Shown: positions 8,792-17,439 of the stretch, one piece after another
Layout of the letters: the number at the start of each line of letters is the position of its first letter
Position numbering within the stretch: the first letter of the stretch is position 1
Assembly (NCBI GenBank): GCA_965246795.1
Contig: CBDFFN010000007.1
Coordinates: 248,001-312,000, forward strand
DNA from: JAJXWB01 sp965246795
GTDB taxonomy: Bacteria > Pseudomonadota > Alphaproteobacteria > Rhizobiales > Beijerinckiaceae
Length of the DNA: 64,000 nucleotides
Direction: 5' to 3'
The notes under the pieces: model-generated
Seen by the model: the letters and a program-made list of their open reading frames with translations, nothing else
What the model was told of the DNA's origin: nothing
The model's database searches: none
Made by a program: the position numbers and the translations under genes

Positions 8792-9361
8792 ATGCTTCGT
8801 AAAACCGCTGCAACACTGGCTGTTGTCTCGACACTCTTCGTGGGGGCTGGCGTCACGCTTGTTTCCGCGCAGGAAAAAACCGTCATGGTCGGCGGCGCAC
8901 CGATGTATCCGTCGAAAAACATCGTCGAGAACGCGGTGAACTCGAAAGATCACACGACGCTTGTCGCGGCCGTGAAGGCTGCCGGTCTCGTCGAGACATT
9001 GTCGGGCGCTGGCCCGTTCACCGTCTTCGCGCCGACGAACGCCGCGTTCGGCAAGTTGCCGGCGGGCACTGTCGATACGCTTGTAAAGCCGGAGAGCAAG
9101 GCGACGCTGACGAAAATCCTGACTTATCATGTCGTGGCGGGCAAAGTGACTGCCGCCGATCTCGCCAAGATGATCAAGGACGGCAACGGCAAGGCGACGC
9201 TGAAGACCGTGCAGGGTGGCACGCTCACTGCGGAAGAAAAGGGCGGCAAGATCGAGCTCGTCGACGCTAAGGGTGGCAAGTCGACCGTGACGATCGCCGA
9301 TGTTCTGCAGTCGAATGGCGTCATCCATGTCGTCGACACGGTGCTGATGCCCGGTGCGTGA
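8792..9361 (+). CDS. Secreted fasciclin-domain protein
   Basis: A 189-residue protein from the ATG at 8792, preceded by GAGG at good spacing. It has a signal peptide ending near LVSAQ, then one FAS1 domain. The FAS1 boxes are visible as GPFTVFAPTNAAFGKLP (H1) and ILTYHVVAGKVTAADL (about residues 110-125), ending with NGVIHVVDTVLMP. Single-domain FAS1 proteins of Proteobacteria are periplasmic or surface adhesion-like proteins. The gene is monocistronic, divergent from zwf and followed by a good terminator. Confidence 0.92.
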   Translation: MLRKTAATLAVVSTLFVGAGVTLVSAQEKTVMVGGAPMYPSKNIVENAVNSKDHTTLVAAVKAAGLVETLSGAGPFTVFAPTNAAFGKLPAGTVDTLVKPESKATLTKILTYHVVAGKVTAADLAKMIKDGNGKATLKTVQGGTLTAEEKGGKIELVDAKGGKSTVTIADVLQSNGVIHVVDTVLMPGA

Positions 9362-9385
9362 TCTTCATACGCTTTGAATGAAGAA

Positions 9386-9414
9386 GGCGAGGCGCGCGAG
9401 CGTCTCGTCTTTTT
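9386..9414 (+). terminator. Rho-independent terminator of the fasciclin gene
   Basis: GGCGAGGCG (9386-9394) pairs with CGTCTCGTC (9401-9409) across a 6-base loop; seven Watson-Crick and two G-U pairs form the stem. It is followed at once by five T residues. It lies 25 bases past the fasciclin stop and just before the end of the convergent CoA-transferase gene. Confidence 0.75.
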
Positions 9415-9424
9415 CATGGCGCCG

Positions 9425-10621
9425 TTACGCCACTTTCACCACGCCGTCTTTCACCAGCGTCTCGATTTCGCGCGCTGCATAGCCGGCCTGTCCGAGAATC
9501 TCGCGCGTGTGTTCGCCGTATCGGGGCGCGGGCTTGCCGAGTGTCGCCGGCGTCTTCGAGAATTTCGTCGGCGGTCGCGTCTCGCGAATGCGGCCCTCAC
9601 TAGGGTGATCGCGTTCTGCAAAAAAACCGACGCTCTTCAGATGCGGGTGGTTCGGCAGATCGTCGAGACCAACGACGGGCGTCGCTGGAATATCGAGCCT
9701 GTCGCAGGTCGCCATCCATTCGGCCGACGTGCGTCCGACCATCGCAGTCGTCATCACGCCGTAGAGCTCGTGGATATGCTTTGCGCGAAGATTGCGGTCG
9801 GAGGCGATGGGCACGAGATCGCCGCGGCCGACATCGGCGAGAAACGCTGCCCAATGGTCACCGGTGTAGGGCAGCACGACGAGCCAGCCGTCCTTCGTTT
9901 GCATCGGTCGACGACCGTCCTTCAGAATGCGCTGATAACCAGCGGGGCCTTGCGGCGGCTCGAAACACAGGCCGCCCATATGCTCGGCCATGACGAAAGC
10001 CGCCATCGTTTCGAGCATCGGCACTTCGACCTGCTGGCCTTCGCCAGTGCGTGCGCGATGCAGCAGCGCCGCAAGCACGGCATTGACGAGCGCGAGACCG
10101 ACCGTCTTGTCGGCGACGAGCGTCGCCATGAAGTCGGGCCGCTCGGCGTAGATTTCCGTCAGCGCAACAAGACCGGAGCCGGCCTGAATGACGTCGTCGA
10201 ACGCCGGTCGCGCGCGATCCGGTCCGTCCTGACCGAACCCCGTCGCGACGCAATAGACGAGGTCGGGCTTTTCCGCCGCGCAGGCGGCATAGCCAAAGCC
10301 TAGACGCTCGATCGCCTCGACGCGCATGTTGTGCACGAGCGCATCGGCGCCATGTAGCAGCTTGCGCACGATCTCCTTGCCCGCGGGCTTTTTGAGGTCG
10401 ACGACGAGCGAGCGCTTGTTGCGGTTGATCGCGAGATAGATCGACGACATGCCGGGATTCTTCGACACACCGTTCGCGCGGATGAGATCGCCTTCGAGCG
10501 ATTCGATTTTTATGACGTCGGCGCCGTAATCGCCGAGAATTTGCGTCGCGAGCGGCCCGAGCACGACCGAAGAGAGATCAAGGATTTTCATGCCGGCGAG
10601 CGGGCCGGTTGGTTTTGTCAC
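9425..10621 (-). CDS. CaiB/BaiF family (class III) CoA-transferase
   Basis: A 398-residue protein with GTG start at 10621. The opening GPLAGMKILDLSSVVLGPLATQ is the family N-terminus. The presumed catalytic aspartate is in RPAFDDVIQA near residue 167, matching Asp169 of formyl-CoA transferase. LDLKKPAGKEIV and VVGLDDLPNHPHL are other conserved stretches. Class III enzymes move CoA between organic acids. Acyl donor and acceptor are unknown here, and no acyl-CoA dehydrogenase or ligase gene is adjacent. Confidence 0.88.
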   Translation of the reverse strand: MTKPTGPLAGMKILDLSSVVLGPLATQILGDYGADVIKIESLEGDLIRANGVSKNPGMSSIYLAINRNKRSLVVDLKKPAGKEIVRKLLHGADALVHNMRVEAIERLGFGYAACAAEKPDLVYCVATGFGQDGPDRARPAFDDVIQAGSGLVALTEIYAERPDFMATLVADKTVGLALVNAVLAALLHRARTGEGQQVEVPMLETMAAFVMAEHMGGLCFEPPQGPAGYQRILKDGRRPMQTKDGWLVVLPYTGDHWAAFLADVGRGDLVPIASDRNLRAKHIHELYGVMTTAMVGRTSAEWMATCDRLDIPATPVVGLDDLPNHPHLKSVGFFAERDHPSEGRIRETRPPTKFSKTPATLGKPAPRYGEHTREILGQAGYAAREIETLVKDGVVKVA

Positions 10622-10648
10622 GTACGACCCTCCCCATTTTTGGGAAGC

Positions 10649-11509
10649 TTAGCGCAGCATCGTCGGGGATATCCACCAGTCCGGCCGCCTCAAACGCAAT
10701 TCCCGCGCGGCGCGGGCGGCGGCGTGGCACGTGTCGAACAGCGCAAAGCAGGTTGCCCCGGAACCTGACATGCGTGCGAGACGATTGTCCGACAGCGCGC
10801 GCAAGTCCGTGAGCACGTCGGCGATGACAGGCGCGACGCGCATTGCCGGTGCTTCGAGATCGTTCCGGCCTTCGACGATGGTGTCGAGCGTGATCGCGCG
10901 CGGCGCGGATGAGAGTTGCGCCAGGATCGTGCCCGGTGCCAGTCCCAGCGCCTTGAACACCGGCGCGGTTTCGACCGCGACACGGGGGTTCACGAGGACT
11001 GCAAAAAGCCTTGGCATGTCGAGCGGTGCGCCCACGTTCTCGCCCGCGCCACGCATCGTGCGCGCCTGCGGCTCGAGACAGACCGGTACGTCGGAGCCTG
11101 TCGCGCGCGCTGCTTCCATGAGGCGCGGATCGTTCGCGGCGATGCGATTGTGCTGCGCGAGAAGCCGCAGTGCTGCCGCGGCGTCGGACGAGCCGCCGCC
11201 GACGCCCGCCGCGACTGGCAGGCGTTTTTCCAGCGTGAACGCACCCATCTTCAATTCGGGAATGCGTGCGGAGAGATTGCGCGCGGCGCGCAGCACGAGA
11301 TTGTCGGTGACGTCGCCGGCCTGCGCGGCGGTCGGGCCGCGTGTGGCGAGTGCGAGGTGTTTGCCCGACTCGAACGTCAGTCGGTCAGCGACGCCTGCGA
11401 AGGCGACAAGACTGTCGAGGTCATGGAAGCCGTCGGCACGGCGGCCAAGGACATGCAGCGTGAGGTTGATCTTTGCCGGTGCGCGCGCGGTCAGCGTTCC
11501 GGTCCTCAC
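10649..11509 (-). CDS. ispE: 4-diphosphocytidyl-2-C-methyl-D-erythritol kinase
   Basis: A 286-residue GHMP kinase of the non-mevalonate isoprenoid pathway, phosphorylating CDP-methylerythritol. APAKINLTLHVLGRRADGFH near residue 9 carries the substrate-binding Lys. The ATP loop PVAAGVGGGSSDAAAALR is near residue 95. A C-terminal SGSGATCFALF completes the family set. It overlaps the upstream PaiB-like gene by 4 bases, which suggests co-translation. Confidence 0.93.
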   Translation of the reverse strand: MRTGTLTARAPAKINLTLHVLGRRADGFHDLDSLVAFAGVADRLTFESGKHLALATRGPTAAQAGDVTDNLVLRAARNLSARIPELKMGAFTLEKRLPVAAGVGGGSSDAAAALRLLAQHNRIAANDPRLMEAARATGSDVPVCLEPQARTMRGAGENVGAPLDMPRLFAVLVNPRVAVETAPVFKALGLAPGTILAQLSSAPRAITLDTIVEGRNDLEAPAMRVAPVIADVLTDLRALSDNRLARMSGSGATCFALFDTCHAAARAARELRLRRPDWWISPTMLR

Positions 11510-12141
11510 CGGCCGGCGGACTCCACCATCTCCGCCATGCGGGTGGCATCCTCGCCGCCGATTTCGCGCAAACCGTCGGCGACGCCATCACGGTCGGCAT
11601 CGCTGCGGTTCTGGCTGACCTTCCACTTGCCTTCCATCCGCGCGATCGGAATCTCGATCCCGACGATGCCACGCACCTGCGCATCGACGAATTTTTCCGG
11701 CGCGTCGGTCACAGCCCAAGACTCTGCGCGCGACGCCTCGTGGCGGTTCGTCAGCGCGGAAATCTGGTCGTGCAGCCACGCTGCATCGTCGATCGCGGTC
11801 AGCGGCCCGTAGACATGCACCATCGCGTAATTCCACGTCGGCACGACGCGTCCGTGTTCGCGCTTCGATGCATACCAGGCGGGCGTGATGTAGCTGTCGA
11901 CGTCCTGGAACACGACGAGCGCCTCACGCGCGCCGTCGGCTTCCTGCCAGACCGGATTGGCGCGCGCGACATGCGCACGCAACGTGCCGTGCGGTCCCCG
12001 CTCCGCGTCGAGCAGGAACGGGATAGGATTGGCGTTAAGCCCGCCCGGGCCGTTCGTGATCAACAGACCCAACGGCCGCGCGCGGATCAACCCGTGGAGC
12101 CGCGCGGAATCCTGCTCGTGAAAATGCGGCGGCAGATACAT
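11506..12141 (-). CDS. PaiB-like FMN-binding protein
   Basis: A 211-residue protein beginning MYLPPHFHEQD, the classic start of the PaiB / FMN-binding split-barrel family. PLGLLITNGPGGLNANPIPF and VPTWNYAMVHVYG are the conserved flavin-site segments. The family is often labelled negative transcriptional regulator after Bacillus PaiB, but most members are simply flavin-binding proteins. It is coupled to ispE by ATGA-type overlap and lies 10 bases downstream of the TPR gene. No clear helix-turn-helix is visible. Confidence 0.85.
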   Translation of the reverse strand: MYLPPHFHEQDSARLHGLIRARPLGLLITNGPGGLNANPIPFLLDAERGPHGTLRAHVARANPVWQEADGAREALVVFQDVDSYITPAWYASKREHGRVVPTWNYAMVHVYGPLTAIDDAAWLHDQISALTNRHEASRAESWAVTDAPEKFVDAQVRGIVGIEIPIARMEGKWKVSQNRSDADRDGVADGLREIGGEDATRMAEMVESAGR

Positions 12142-12151
12142 GGCGCGATGG

Positions 12152-13972
12152 TCAGCCGCCGTTCGGCTTTGTGTCGACTTGCGGTGCGACGGCTTCCGTC
12201 GGCTTCTCTTCGTCCAGGCCGCGGTCGATCTTGTCGAGGATCTTCTTCAAGTCGTCCGGTTCGGGCTTGAGGTCACGCGCGTGGTTCCACTGAAATTTCG
12301 CTTCCAGCTTGCGACCGATTTTCCAGTAGGCATCGCCGAGGTGGTCGTTGATCACCGGATCGGAGGCCTTCAAATCGATCGCGCGTTCGAGTTCGATCAC
12401 CGCCTCGTCGTACCGACCTAGCTTGAAATGAGCCCAGCCGAGACTGTCGACGATATAGCCATCGTTTGGCCGCAGCTCGACCGCGCGACGCAGCTTGCCG
12501 AGCGCATCTTCGAGATTCTCGCCGCGATCGACCCAGGAATAGCCGAGGTAGTTCAGCACCAGCGGCTGATCCGGAAAGAGCTGCAGCGCTTTCTGGAAAT
12601 CCGCTTCGGCCTGCGGCCATTGCTTGTCGCGCTCGTAGGAAATGCCGCGGTAGTAATACAGCGACCACAGGCTTTTGCCGGGCTTCGTCGAAGCCTCGAT
12701 CGCCTTCGTGTAGCTGGCGATCGACTCGCGAAATTCCTTGCGCGAGCGTTGCAGATTGCCGAGCGCCGAAAGTGCATCTTCGTCGCGCGGATTCTCGCTG
12801 ACGATCTGCTGCAGATGTTTCGACGCTTCGTCCTTCTTGTCGAGCGTCTCAAGCAGCAGCGCTATCTGGATGTCCGCATTGGTGCGCAGCGGCGAGCCTT
12901 CCGGCACCGAATTGTAGATGTCGATCGCTTGCTCATATTGCTTGAGACGCTCCGACACGTCGGCGAGCGTCACGAGTGCAAGCGCATTGTCGGGCGTAAG
13001 GAAAAGCGACAGCCGCAGGTAGATCATCGCCGCGAGTTCGTCGCCCTGCCGGCCACCGACGGCGCCGAGACCGTAGAGCACTTCCGCCGCGCCCTGCTCC
13101 GCCGTCTTCACGAAGGGTTCGAGCGGCTTGTTGGCGGCGAGCGTCGCCTGCGCCGAGGCGATCAGGGGATGGCGCGGCAGCACAGCGTCGAAGGCGTCGT
13201 AAGCACGCTTCGCTTCGGCGCGATCGCCATTCGTCGCCATAAAGCGGCCGTAGGCGTCGACGAGCCGCAACGTGCCTTTCTCGGCACCGTAGAGCGCTGC
13301 GAAGCGCTTCTTCGCTTCGGCCTTGTTGCGCAGGACATCGGCGATCAGCGCACCATGATAGTCGCGGAACGATTTGAACGCATCGTCGCGCAGTTTCTCG
13401 ACCGAGGCGAAGGCCTTTGCGCTGTCACCCGAACCGACCCAGGTCCAGGCCGTCAGCAGCGTTGCGGTGAGATCGCGCTGTACGCCGGCGCCGCCTTTGC
13501 CGAGATCGGCACGCGCCGCGTCCCATTTCTTCTGCTTGATGGCGCGAATGCCGAGCGCGAGATGTGCAAGCCCGCTGTTAGGATCGCGCGCGACCAGCCG
13601 CTCCGCGAGACCGAAGGCGTCCGGCATGTTGCCGTTGGCGATCGAAGAGACAAAGGCGCGCTCAAGCAGTTCCGCGTTTTTAGGATCGGCGCGCAACGCC
13701 TCCCGGAAGAAGGTGGAGGCGGCGAGCGTGTCGCGCTCCGCGCCGGCGACCAGCGCCGCGAGGTAATTGCCGGACGGACTTGCACCGACCTCGAACGGAG
13801 TCGGCACAGCAAGATTTTCCCGCGATTTTGCAGCGGCAGGCGCGGCGGTATTCGCCGCCAGCAGGCCGGCCATTGCCAGACCGGTCAATTTAATTGCGGA
13901 CCGGCCGCGCACGTGCGCGAAAACTCCGGACGATTGCGGGGAGAACAGCAGCACGGGAGAGTCCTGGCGCAT
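12152..13972 (-). CDS. Exported TPR-repeat protein
   Basis: From the ATG at 13972 the product has 606 residues. The N-terminus carries a long signal sequence (hydrophobic LTGLAMAGLLAANTAAPAAA, residues about 28-48). The rest is a run of tetratricopeptide repeats, clearest in the C-terminal half: SALGNLQRSRKEFRESIASYTKAIE, then ALQLFPDQPLVLNYLGYSW, then IVDSLGWAHFKLGRYDEAV. TPR solenoids bind partner proteins; in rhizobia such proteins act in outer-membrane or polysaccharide machinery. No partner is obvious here. Starts further upstream extend the frame but overlap the divergent promoter. Confidence 0.85.
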   Translation of the reverse strand: MRQDSPVLLFSPQSSGVFAHVRGRSAIKLTGLAMAGLLAANTAAPAAAKSRENLAVPTPFEVGASPSGNYLAALVAGAERDTLAASTFFREALRADPKNAELLERAFVSSIANGNMPDAFGLAERLVARDPNSGLAHLALGIRAIKQKKWDAARADLGKGGAGVQRDLTATLLTAWTWVGSGDSAKAFASVEKLRDDAFKSFRDYHGALIADVLRNKAEAKKRFAALYGAEKGTLRLVDAYGRFMATNGDRAEAKRAYDAFDAVLPRHPLIASAQATLAANKPLEPFVKTAEQGAAEVLYGLGAVGGRQGDELAAMIYLRLSLFLTPDNALALVTLADVSERLKQYEQAIDIYNSVPEGSPLRTNADIQIALLLETLDKKDEASKHLQQIVSENPRDEDALSALGNLQRSRKEFRESIASYTKAIEASTKPGKSLWSLYYYRGISYERDKQWPQAEADFQKALQLFPDQPLVLNYLGYSWVDRGENLEDALGKLRRAVELRPNDGYIVDSLGWAHFKLGRYDEAVIELERAIDLKASDPVINDHLGDAYWKIGRKLEAKFQWNHARDLKPEPDDLKKILDKIDRGLDEEKPTEAVAPQVDTKPNGG

Positions 13973-14162
13973 GGGAAACGACACGCGTCGCGGCGGCGTG
14001 TCTGCCCGGGCAAGATGGCCCGTTTGCGGCAAGGCGGCAAGCGCGGCCGGGGCGCCTATGCGGGCCCATTTCGCCACAGATGCGTAGAACTTGCGCAGTC
14101 CCGCGCCGCCTGTCTCGAAAATCCTTGGCCCCGCCCCCATTTCTGCGGCAGAGGAAGACCCG

Positions 14163-14489
14163 ATGGCCAAGCCGATCGTCGTCACATTGCCGCACCAGCT
14201 CGGCGCGCAGGAAGCGCAGCGCCGGCTCGAAGCGGGCCTGGGCCGCCTCGAGCGCGAGTTTTCGTCCGTCCTGTCGTCGACGAATGTGGCCTGGAAGGCG
14301 AATCACGCTGAACTCGCGGTGGGCGCGATGGGTCAGCATGTGCGCGCCGGCATCGACGTCTTCGACGACCTCGTGCGGGTCGAGGTGCAGCTGCCGTGGA
14401 TCCTCTCGCGCCTGCAGAGCCGGGTCGCGGAATTTCTGGAGCGGCAGGGCCACAGGGCGCTGGAGATCGCGCCAAAACCCGGCAACTGA
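14163..14489 (+). CDS. Polyhydroxyalkanoic acid system family protein
   Basis: A 108-residue protein from the ATG at 14163 (MAKPIVVTLPHQLGAQEA). The pattern of an early LPHQLG..EA, a central W....AEL.VGAMG and a C-terminal LPW.L..L, in LQSRVAEFLERQG, matches the small PHA-granule-region family found next to PHA genes in Proteobacteria. It probably associates with storage granules. No PHA synthase is nearby; a phasin fragment ends the window at 64000. It is divergent from the TPR gene. Confidence 0.75.
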   Translation: MAKPIVVTLPHQLGAQEAQRRLEAGLGRLEREFSSVLSSTNVAWKANHAELAVGAMGQHVRAGIDVFDDLVRVEVQLPWILSRLQSRVAEFLERQGHRALEIAPKPGN

Positions 14490-14498
14490 GGACCGGCG

Positions 14499-15164
14499 AT
14501 GCACGACGATCATCCGCATGACGACGCGGGGCACGATCATTCGCACGACCATGATCACGATCACGGCGAGGGTTCGGCGCTCCCCGACATCGCGCTGCGC
14601 GTACGCGCGCTGGAAAGCGTGCTGATCGAGAAGGGCCTCGTCGATCCCGCCGCGCTCGACCGCATCGTCGAGACCTACGAAACAAAGGTCGGACCGCGCA
14701 ACGGCGCGCAGGTTGTTGCACGCGCCTGGATCGACCCCGCGTTCCGCGAACGGCTGCTGGCCGACGGCACAGCGGCGATCGACGAACTTGGGTTCGGCGG
14801 CCGCGGCGGCGAGCATCTGGCGGTCGTCGCCAACACCGACAAGACGCATAACGTCGTCGTCTGCACGCTCTGCTCCTGCTACCCGTGGCCGGTGCTGGGC
14901 CTGCCGCCGATCTGGTACAAATCGGCGCCCTATCGCTCGCGCGCCGTCATGGACCCGCGTGGCGTGCTTAAGGATTTTGGCGTCGAATTACCGCCCGACA
15001 AGAAAATCCGCGTTTGGGATTCGACGTCGGAGATGCGGTACATGGTGCTGCCGCAGCGCCCCGCCGGTACGGACGGTTTCGACGAAGCGCAACTTGCGGC
15101 GCTCGTCACACGCGACAGCATGATCGGCACCGGGTTTCCAAACTTGCCAGGTGCGCCCGCGTGA
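14499..15164 (+). CDS. nthA: Nitrile hydratase alpha subunit, cobalt type
   Basis: A 221-residue catalytic subunit of nitrile hydratase, which hydrates nitriles to amides. The metal-binding motif is C122-T-L-C-S-C127 followed by YPW. The Thr in CTLCSC is the cobalt-type signature (iron enzymes have CSLCSC). The two inner cysteines are normally oxidised to sulfinic/sulfenic acids. GLPPIWYKS and YRSRAV.DPR are typical. The first 22 residues contain nine histidines, an unusual metal-binding-like tail. The beta subunit and accessory genes follow, but the beta gene is frameshifted. Confidence 0.95.
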   Translation: MHDDHPHDDAGHDHSHDHDHDHGEGSALPDIALRVRALESVLIEKGLVDPAALDRIVETYETKVGPRNGAQVVARAWIDPAFRERLLADGTAAIDELGFGGRGGEHLAVVANTDKTHNVVVCTLCSCYPWPVLGLPPIWYKSAPYRSRAVMDPRGVLKDFGVELPPDKKIRVWDSTSEMRYMVLPQRPAGTDGFDEAQLAALVTRDSMIGTGFPNLPGAPA

Positions 15165-15195
15165 ACGGCGCGCAAATCTCTTTCAGAGCGCGCCT

Positions 15196-15856
15196 ATGAA
15201 TGGCGCGCAGGATCTCGGCGGCACGATGGGGCACGGCCCCGTGCAGCCTGAGCCGAACGAGCCGACGTTCCATGCCGACTGGGAGCCGCGTGTGCTCGCC
15301 AACGTCATCGCGACGCAGGCGATCGGCTGGTGGAACGGCGATGCGAGCCGCTTCGCGCGCGAGTCGTTGCCGCCGGTGCAATATCTGACGTCGAGCTACT
15401 ACGCGATCTGGTTCGCAGCGCTCGAAAAGATTCTTACGCAAAAAGGGATCGTCAAAAGCGACGACGATTCTTGCCGGCCGTGCGCTGCACGAGGCGCCAA
15501 AGCCGCCGCGCGTGTTCGAAGCGAAAATCGTCGAAAGCGCGTTAAGAAAAGGCTGGCCGTCGTCGCGCGACGCGAAGACAAATCCGCTATTCGCCGTCGG
15601 CGACACGGTACGCGTGAAGAATTTCCATCCCGAGCATCACACGCGCCTGCCGGGATACATGCGCGACCGTGTCGGCGTGATCGAAATTCAGCGCGGCTGC
15701 TACGTCTTTCCCGACACAAACGCGCACTTCGCCGGCGAGCAGCCGCAATGGTGCTACTGCGTGCGCTTCTCCGCGACGGAACTCTGGGGCGAAGGTGCAG
15801 ACCCAACGGTCGAGGTCTCTTTCGACGCGTTCGAGCCCTATCTTGAGCGCATCTGA
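15196..15856 (+). pseudogene. nthB: Nitrile hydratase beta subunit, frameshifted
   Basis: The N-terminal half (MNGAQDLGGTMGHGPVQ, to QKGIVKSDD) is in the frame of 15196. The C-terminal half (AGRALHEAPKPPRVF to the end, with HTRLPGYMRDRVGVIE) is in the next frame and stops at 15856. The switch is at about 15460-15472, where one extra base in GACGACGATTCTTGCC breaks the expected DDILAGR. The span is 661 bases; removing one gives 219 residues, the normal family length, with no other damage. So this is either a very recent lesion or a sequencing error. Confidence 0.85.
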
Positions 15857-16142
15857 ACCTGTCTTCTCCGAGCCGTGGGAAGCGCAGGTCTTTGCGCTCG
15901 CGACGAGCCTGCAGGACCGCGGACTGTTCACCGGCGCGGAATGGGCGGACATGCTCGGCGACGAGATCGCTCGAGATACATGCCGGCCGTATTACGAATC
16001 ATGGCTCGCCGCGCTGGAGCGGATGGTTGTTGCGAAGGGCGCGAGCGATGTTTCGAGGCTCACGGCGATGAAGGCTGCCTGGGATCATGCCGCGCGAGAA
16101 ACGCCGCACGGGCAGCCGATCGAACTGACGTCAGGCAAATAG
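15843..16142 (+). CDS. Nitrile hydratase accessory protein
   Basis: A 99-residue protein probably starting at TTG 15843 (MSASEPVFSEPWEAQ), which overlaps the end of the beta gene by 14 bases. The sequence EPWEAQVFALATSLQDRGLFTGAEWADMLG is homologous to the N-terminal part of nitrile hydratase beta subunits. Such small beta-like proteins act as activators that carry cobalt into the alpha subunit. YYESWLAALERMVVAKG completes the family pattern. It is intact, unlike the beta gene before it. Confidence 0.85.
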   Translation: MSASEPVFSEPWEAQVFALATSLQDRGLFTGAEWADMLGDEIARDTCRPYYESWLAALERMVVAKGASDVSRLTAMKAAWDHAARETPHGQPIELTSGK

Positions 16143-16174
16143 CGGACGATCCCAGCTTCGGCTAAGACGCGAAG

Positions 16175-16837
16175 ATGCCCGGCACGAAGCCAAAGCCCGC
16201 CCACGCGCATGTCATCGGCGAAGACGGTCGCGCGCGCTGCCCGTGGCCCGGTGCCGATCCGCTCTACGTCACCTACCACGACACCGAATGGGGCGTTCCC
16301 GAATACGATGGCCGCGCTCTGTTCGAAAAACTGATCCTCGATGGATTTCAGGCGGGCCTCTCGTGGATCACGATCCTCAAGAAACGGCCGAATTTTCGCG
16401 CCAACTTCGATGACTTCAAGCCCGAAACGATCGCGCGATACGGCACTGACAAAGTCGAGGCGCTGATGCTCGACGCGGGCATCATCCGCAACCGACAGAA
16501 GATCGAGGGCACGGTTCTCTCCGCGAAAGCGTGGCTCGCGATCGAGGAACGCGAGGGGTTTTCGCAATTTCTCTGGAAGCATCTCGACGGCAAGCCGCTG
16601 CAGAATGCTTGGAAGCATGTCGGCGAGGTACCGGTGTCGACGCCGGTCTCCGATGCGATGTCGAAGGCGTTGAAGGCGGAGGGCTTCAAGTTCTGCGGGC
16701 CGACGATCGTCTATGCTTTCATGCAGGCGACGGGGATGGTGAACGACCATCTCGCCGGCTGTCATTGCCATTTCACTTGCGCGAAATTGGCGGCGCCGAC
16801 AGCAAAATCGGCAAAAAAGTCCCTCCGTCGCGTATGA
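16175..16837 (+). CDS. tag: DNA-3-methyladenine glycosylase I
   Basis: A 220-residue base-excision enzyme that removes 3-methyladenine from alkylated DNA. RCPWPGADPLYVTYHDTEWG near residue 23 includes the zinc-binding Cys and the conserved YHD.EWG. Catalytic and pocket residues are in LILDGFQAGLSW. The remaining zinc ligands are in MVNDHLAGCHCHF (H..GC) near the C-terminus. A lysine-rich tail follows. Its stop overlaps the ATG of the HD-domain gene (ATGA). Confidence 0.95.
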   Translation: MPGTKPKPAHAHVIGEDGRARCPWPGADPLYVTYHDTEWGVPEYDGRALFEKLILDGFQAGLSWITILKKRPNFRANFDDFKPETIARYGTDKVEALMLDAGIIRNRQKIEGTVLSAKAWLAIEEREGFSQFLWKHLDGKPLQNAWKHVGEVPVSTPVSDAMSKALKAEGFKFCGPTIVYAFMQATGMVNDHLAGCHCHFTCAKLAAPTAKSAKKSLRRV

Positions 16838-17439
16838 GCCGCGCCGCACCACCCCGCGCGTGGCAGCGCATGCTGTCCGGCCGACGACTCGATCTCCTCG
16901 ATCCCTCGCCGCTCGATATCGAGATTTCCGACATCGCACATGGGCTTGCCCGCGTCGCGCGCTGGAACGGCCAGACACACGGGCCCCACATCTTCTCGGT
17001 CGCGCAGCATTCGGTTCTGGTCGAGGCGATCCTCGATGCGATGATGCCGGGCGCGGAACGCACCTTGCGGCTTCTGGCGTTACTGCACGACGCACCGGAA
17101 TATGTCGTCGGCGACATCATTTCGCCTTTCAAGGCCGTCATCGGCGACGCCTACAAAGCCACCGAGAACCGAATTCTGTCCGCGATCTTGCTGCATTTCG
17201 GCCTGCCGCCTTCGCCGGCGCCGGCCGCCGCAAAGCTGCTGAAGCTCGCGGACCGCTCCGCGGCCTTTCATGAGGCGACAAGGCTGGCCGGGTTCGCTAT
17301 GGACGAGGCCCGCAAATTCTTTGGCAGGCCTGAGGCCACGCCGAGGGATTTGGTAAACCTCTTGCAGCCGCTTTCATCCGCGGATGCGGAGGCAAGATTC
17401 CTTGCCCGCTTCGCCGCCGTGGATGGAATGGATCGCTGA
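16834..17439 (+). CDS. HD-domain hydrolase, YfbR-like
   Basis: A 201-residue protein from the ATG at 16834, translationally coupled to tag. The metal-binding HD residues are in FSVAQHSVLVEAI (first His), LLALLHDAPEYVVGDI (HD pair) and LADRSA (last Asp). This arrangement matches YfbR-type 5'-deoxynucleotidases and related HD phosphohydrolases of about 200 residues. The N-terminal RMLSGRRLDLLDPSP is common to the rhizobial members. It lies in a four-gene coupled run tag-HD-phosphatase-xseB, which suggests a nucleotide or DNA-repair theme. Confidence 0.82.
   Translation: MSRAAPPRAWQRMLSGRRLDLLDPSPLDIEISDIAHGLARVARWNGQTHGPHIFSVAQHSVLVEAILDAMMPGAERTLRLLALLHDAPEYVVGDIISPFKAVIGDAYKATENRILSAILLHFGLPPSPAPAAAKLLKLADRSAAFHEATRLAGFAMDEARKFFGRPEATPRDLVNLLQPLSSADAEARFLARFAAVDGMDR

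Noticed and set aside
12428..14311. A 627-codon open frame on the plus strand opposite the TPR gene
   Set aside because: It is antisense to a clear TPR protein, has Arg-rich composition and shows no domain. GC-rich codon bias leaves long mirror frames open.
15460..15472. Programmed ribosomal frameshifting in nitrile hydratase beta
   Set aside because: The site GACGACGATTCTTGCC has no slippery heptamer, and nitrile hydratase genes are not known to use frameshifting; a lesion or sequencing error is simpler.
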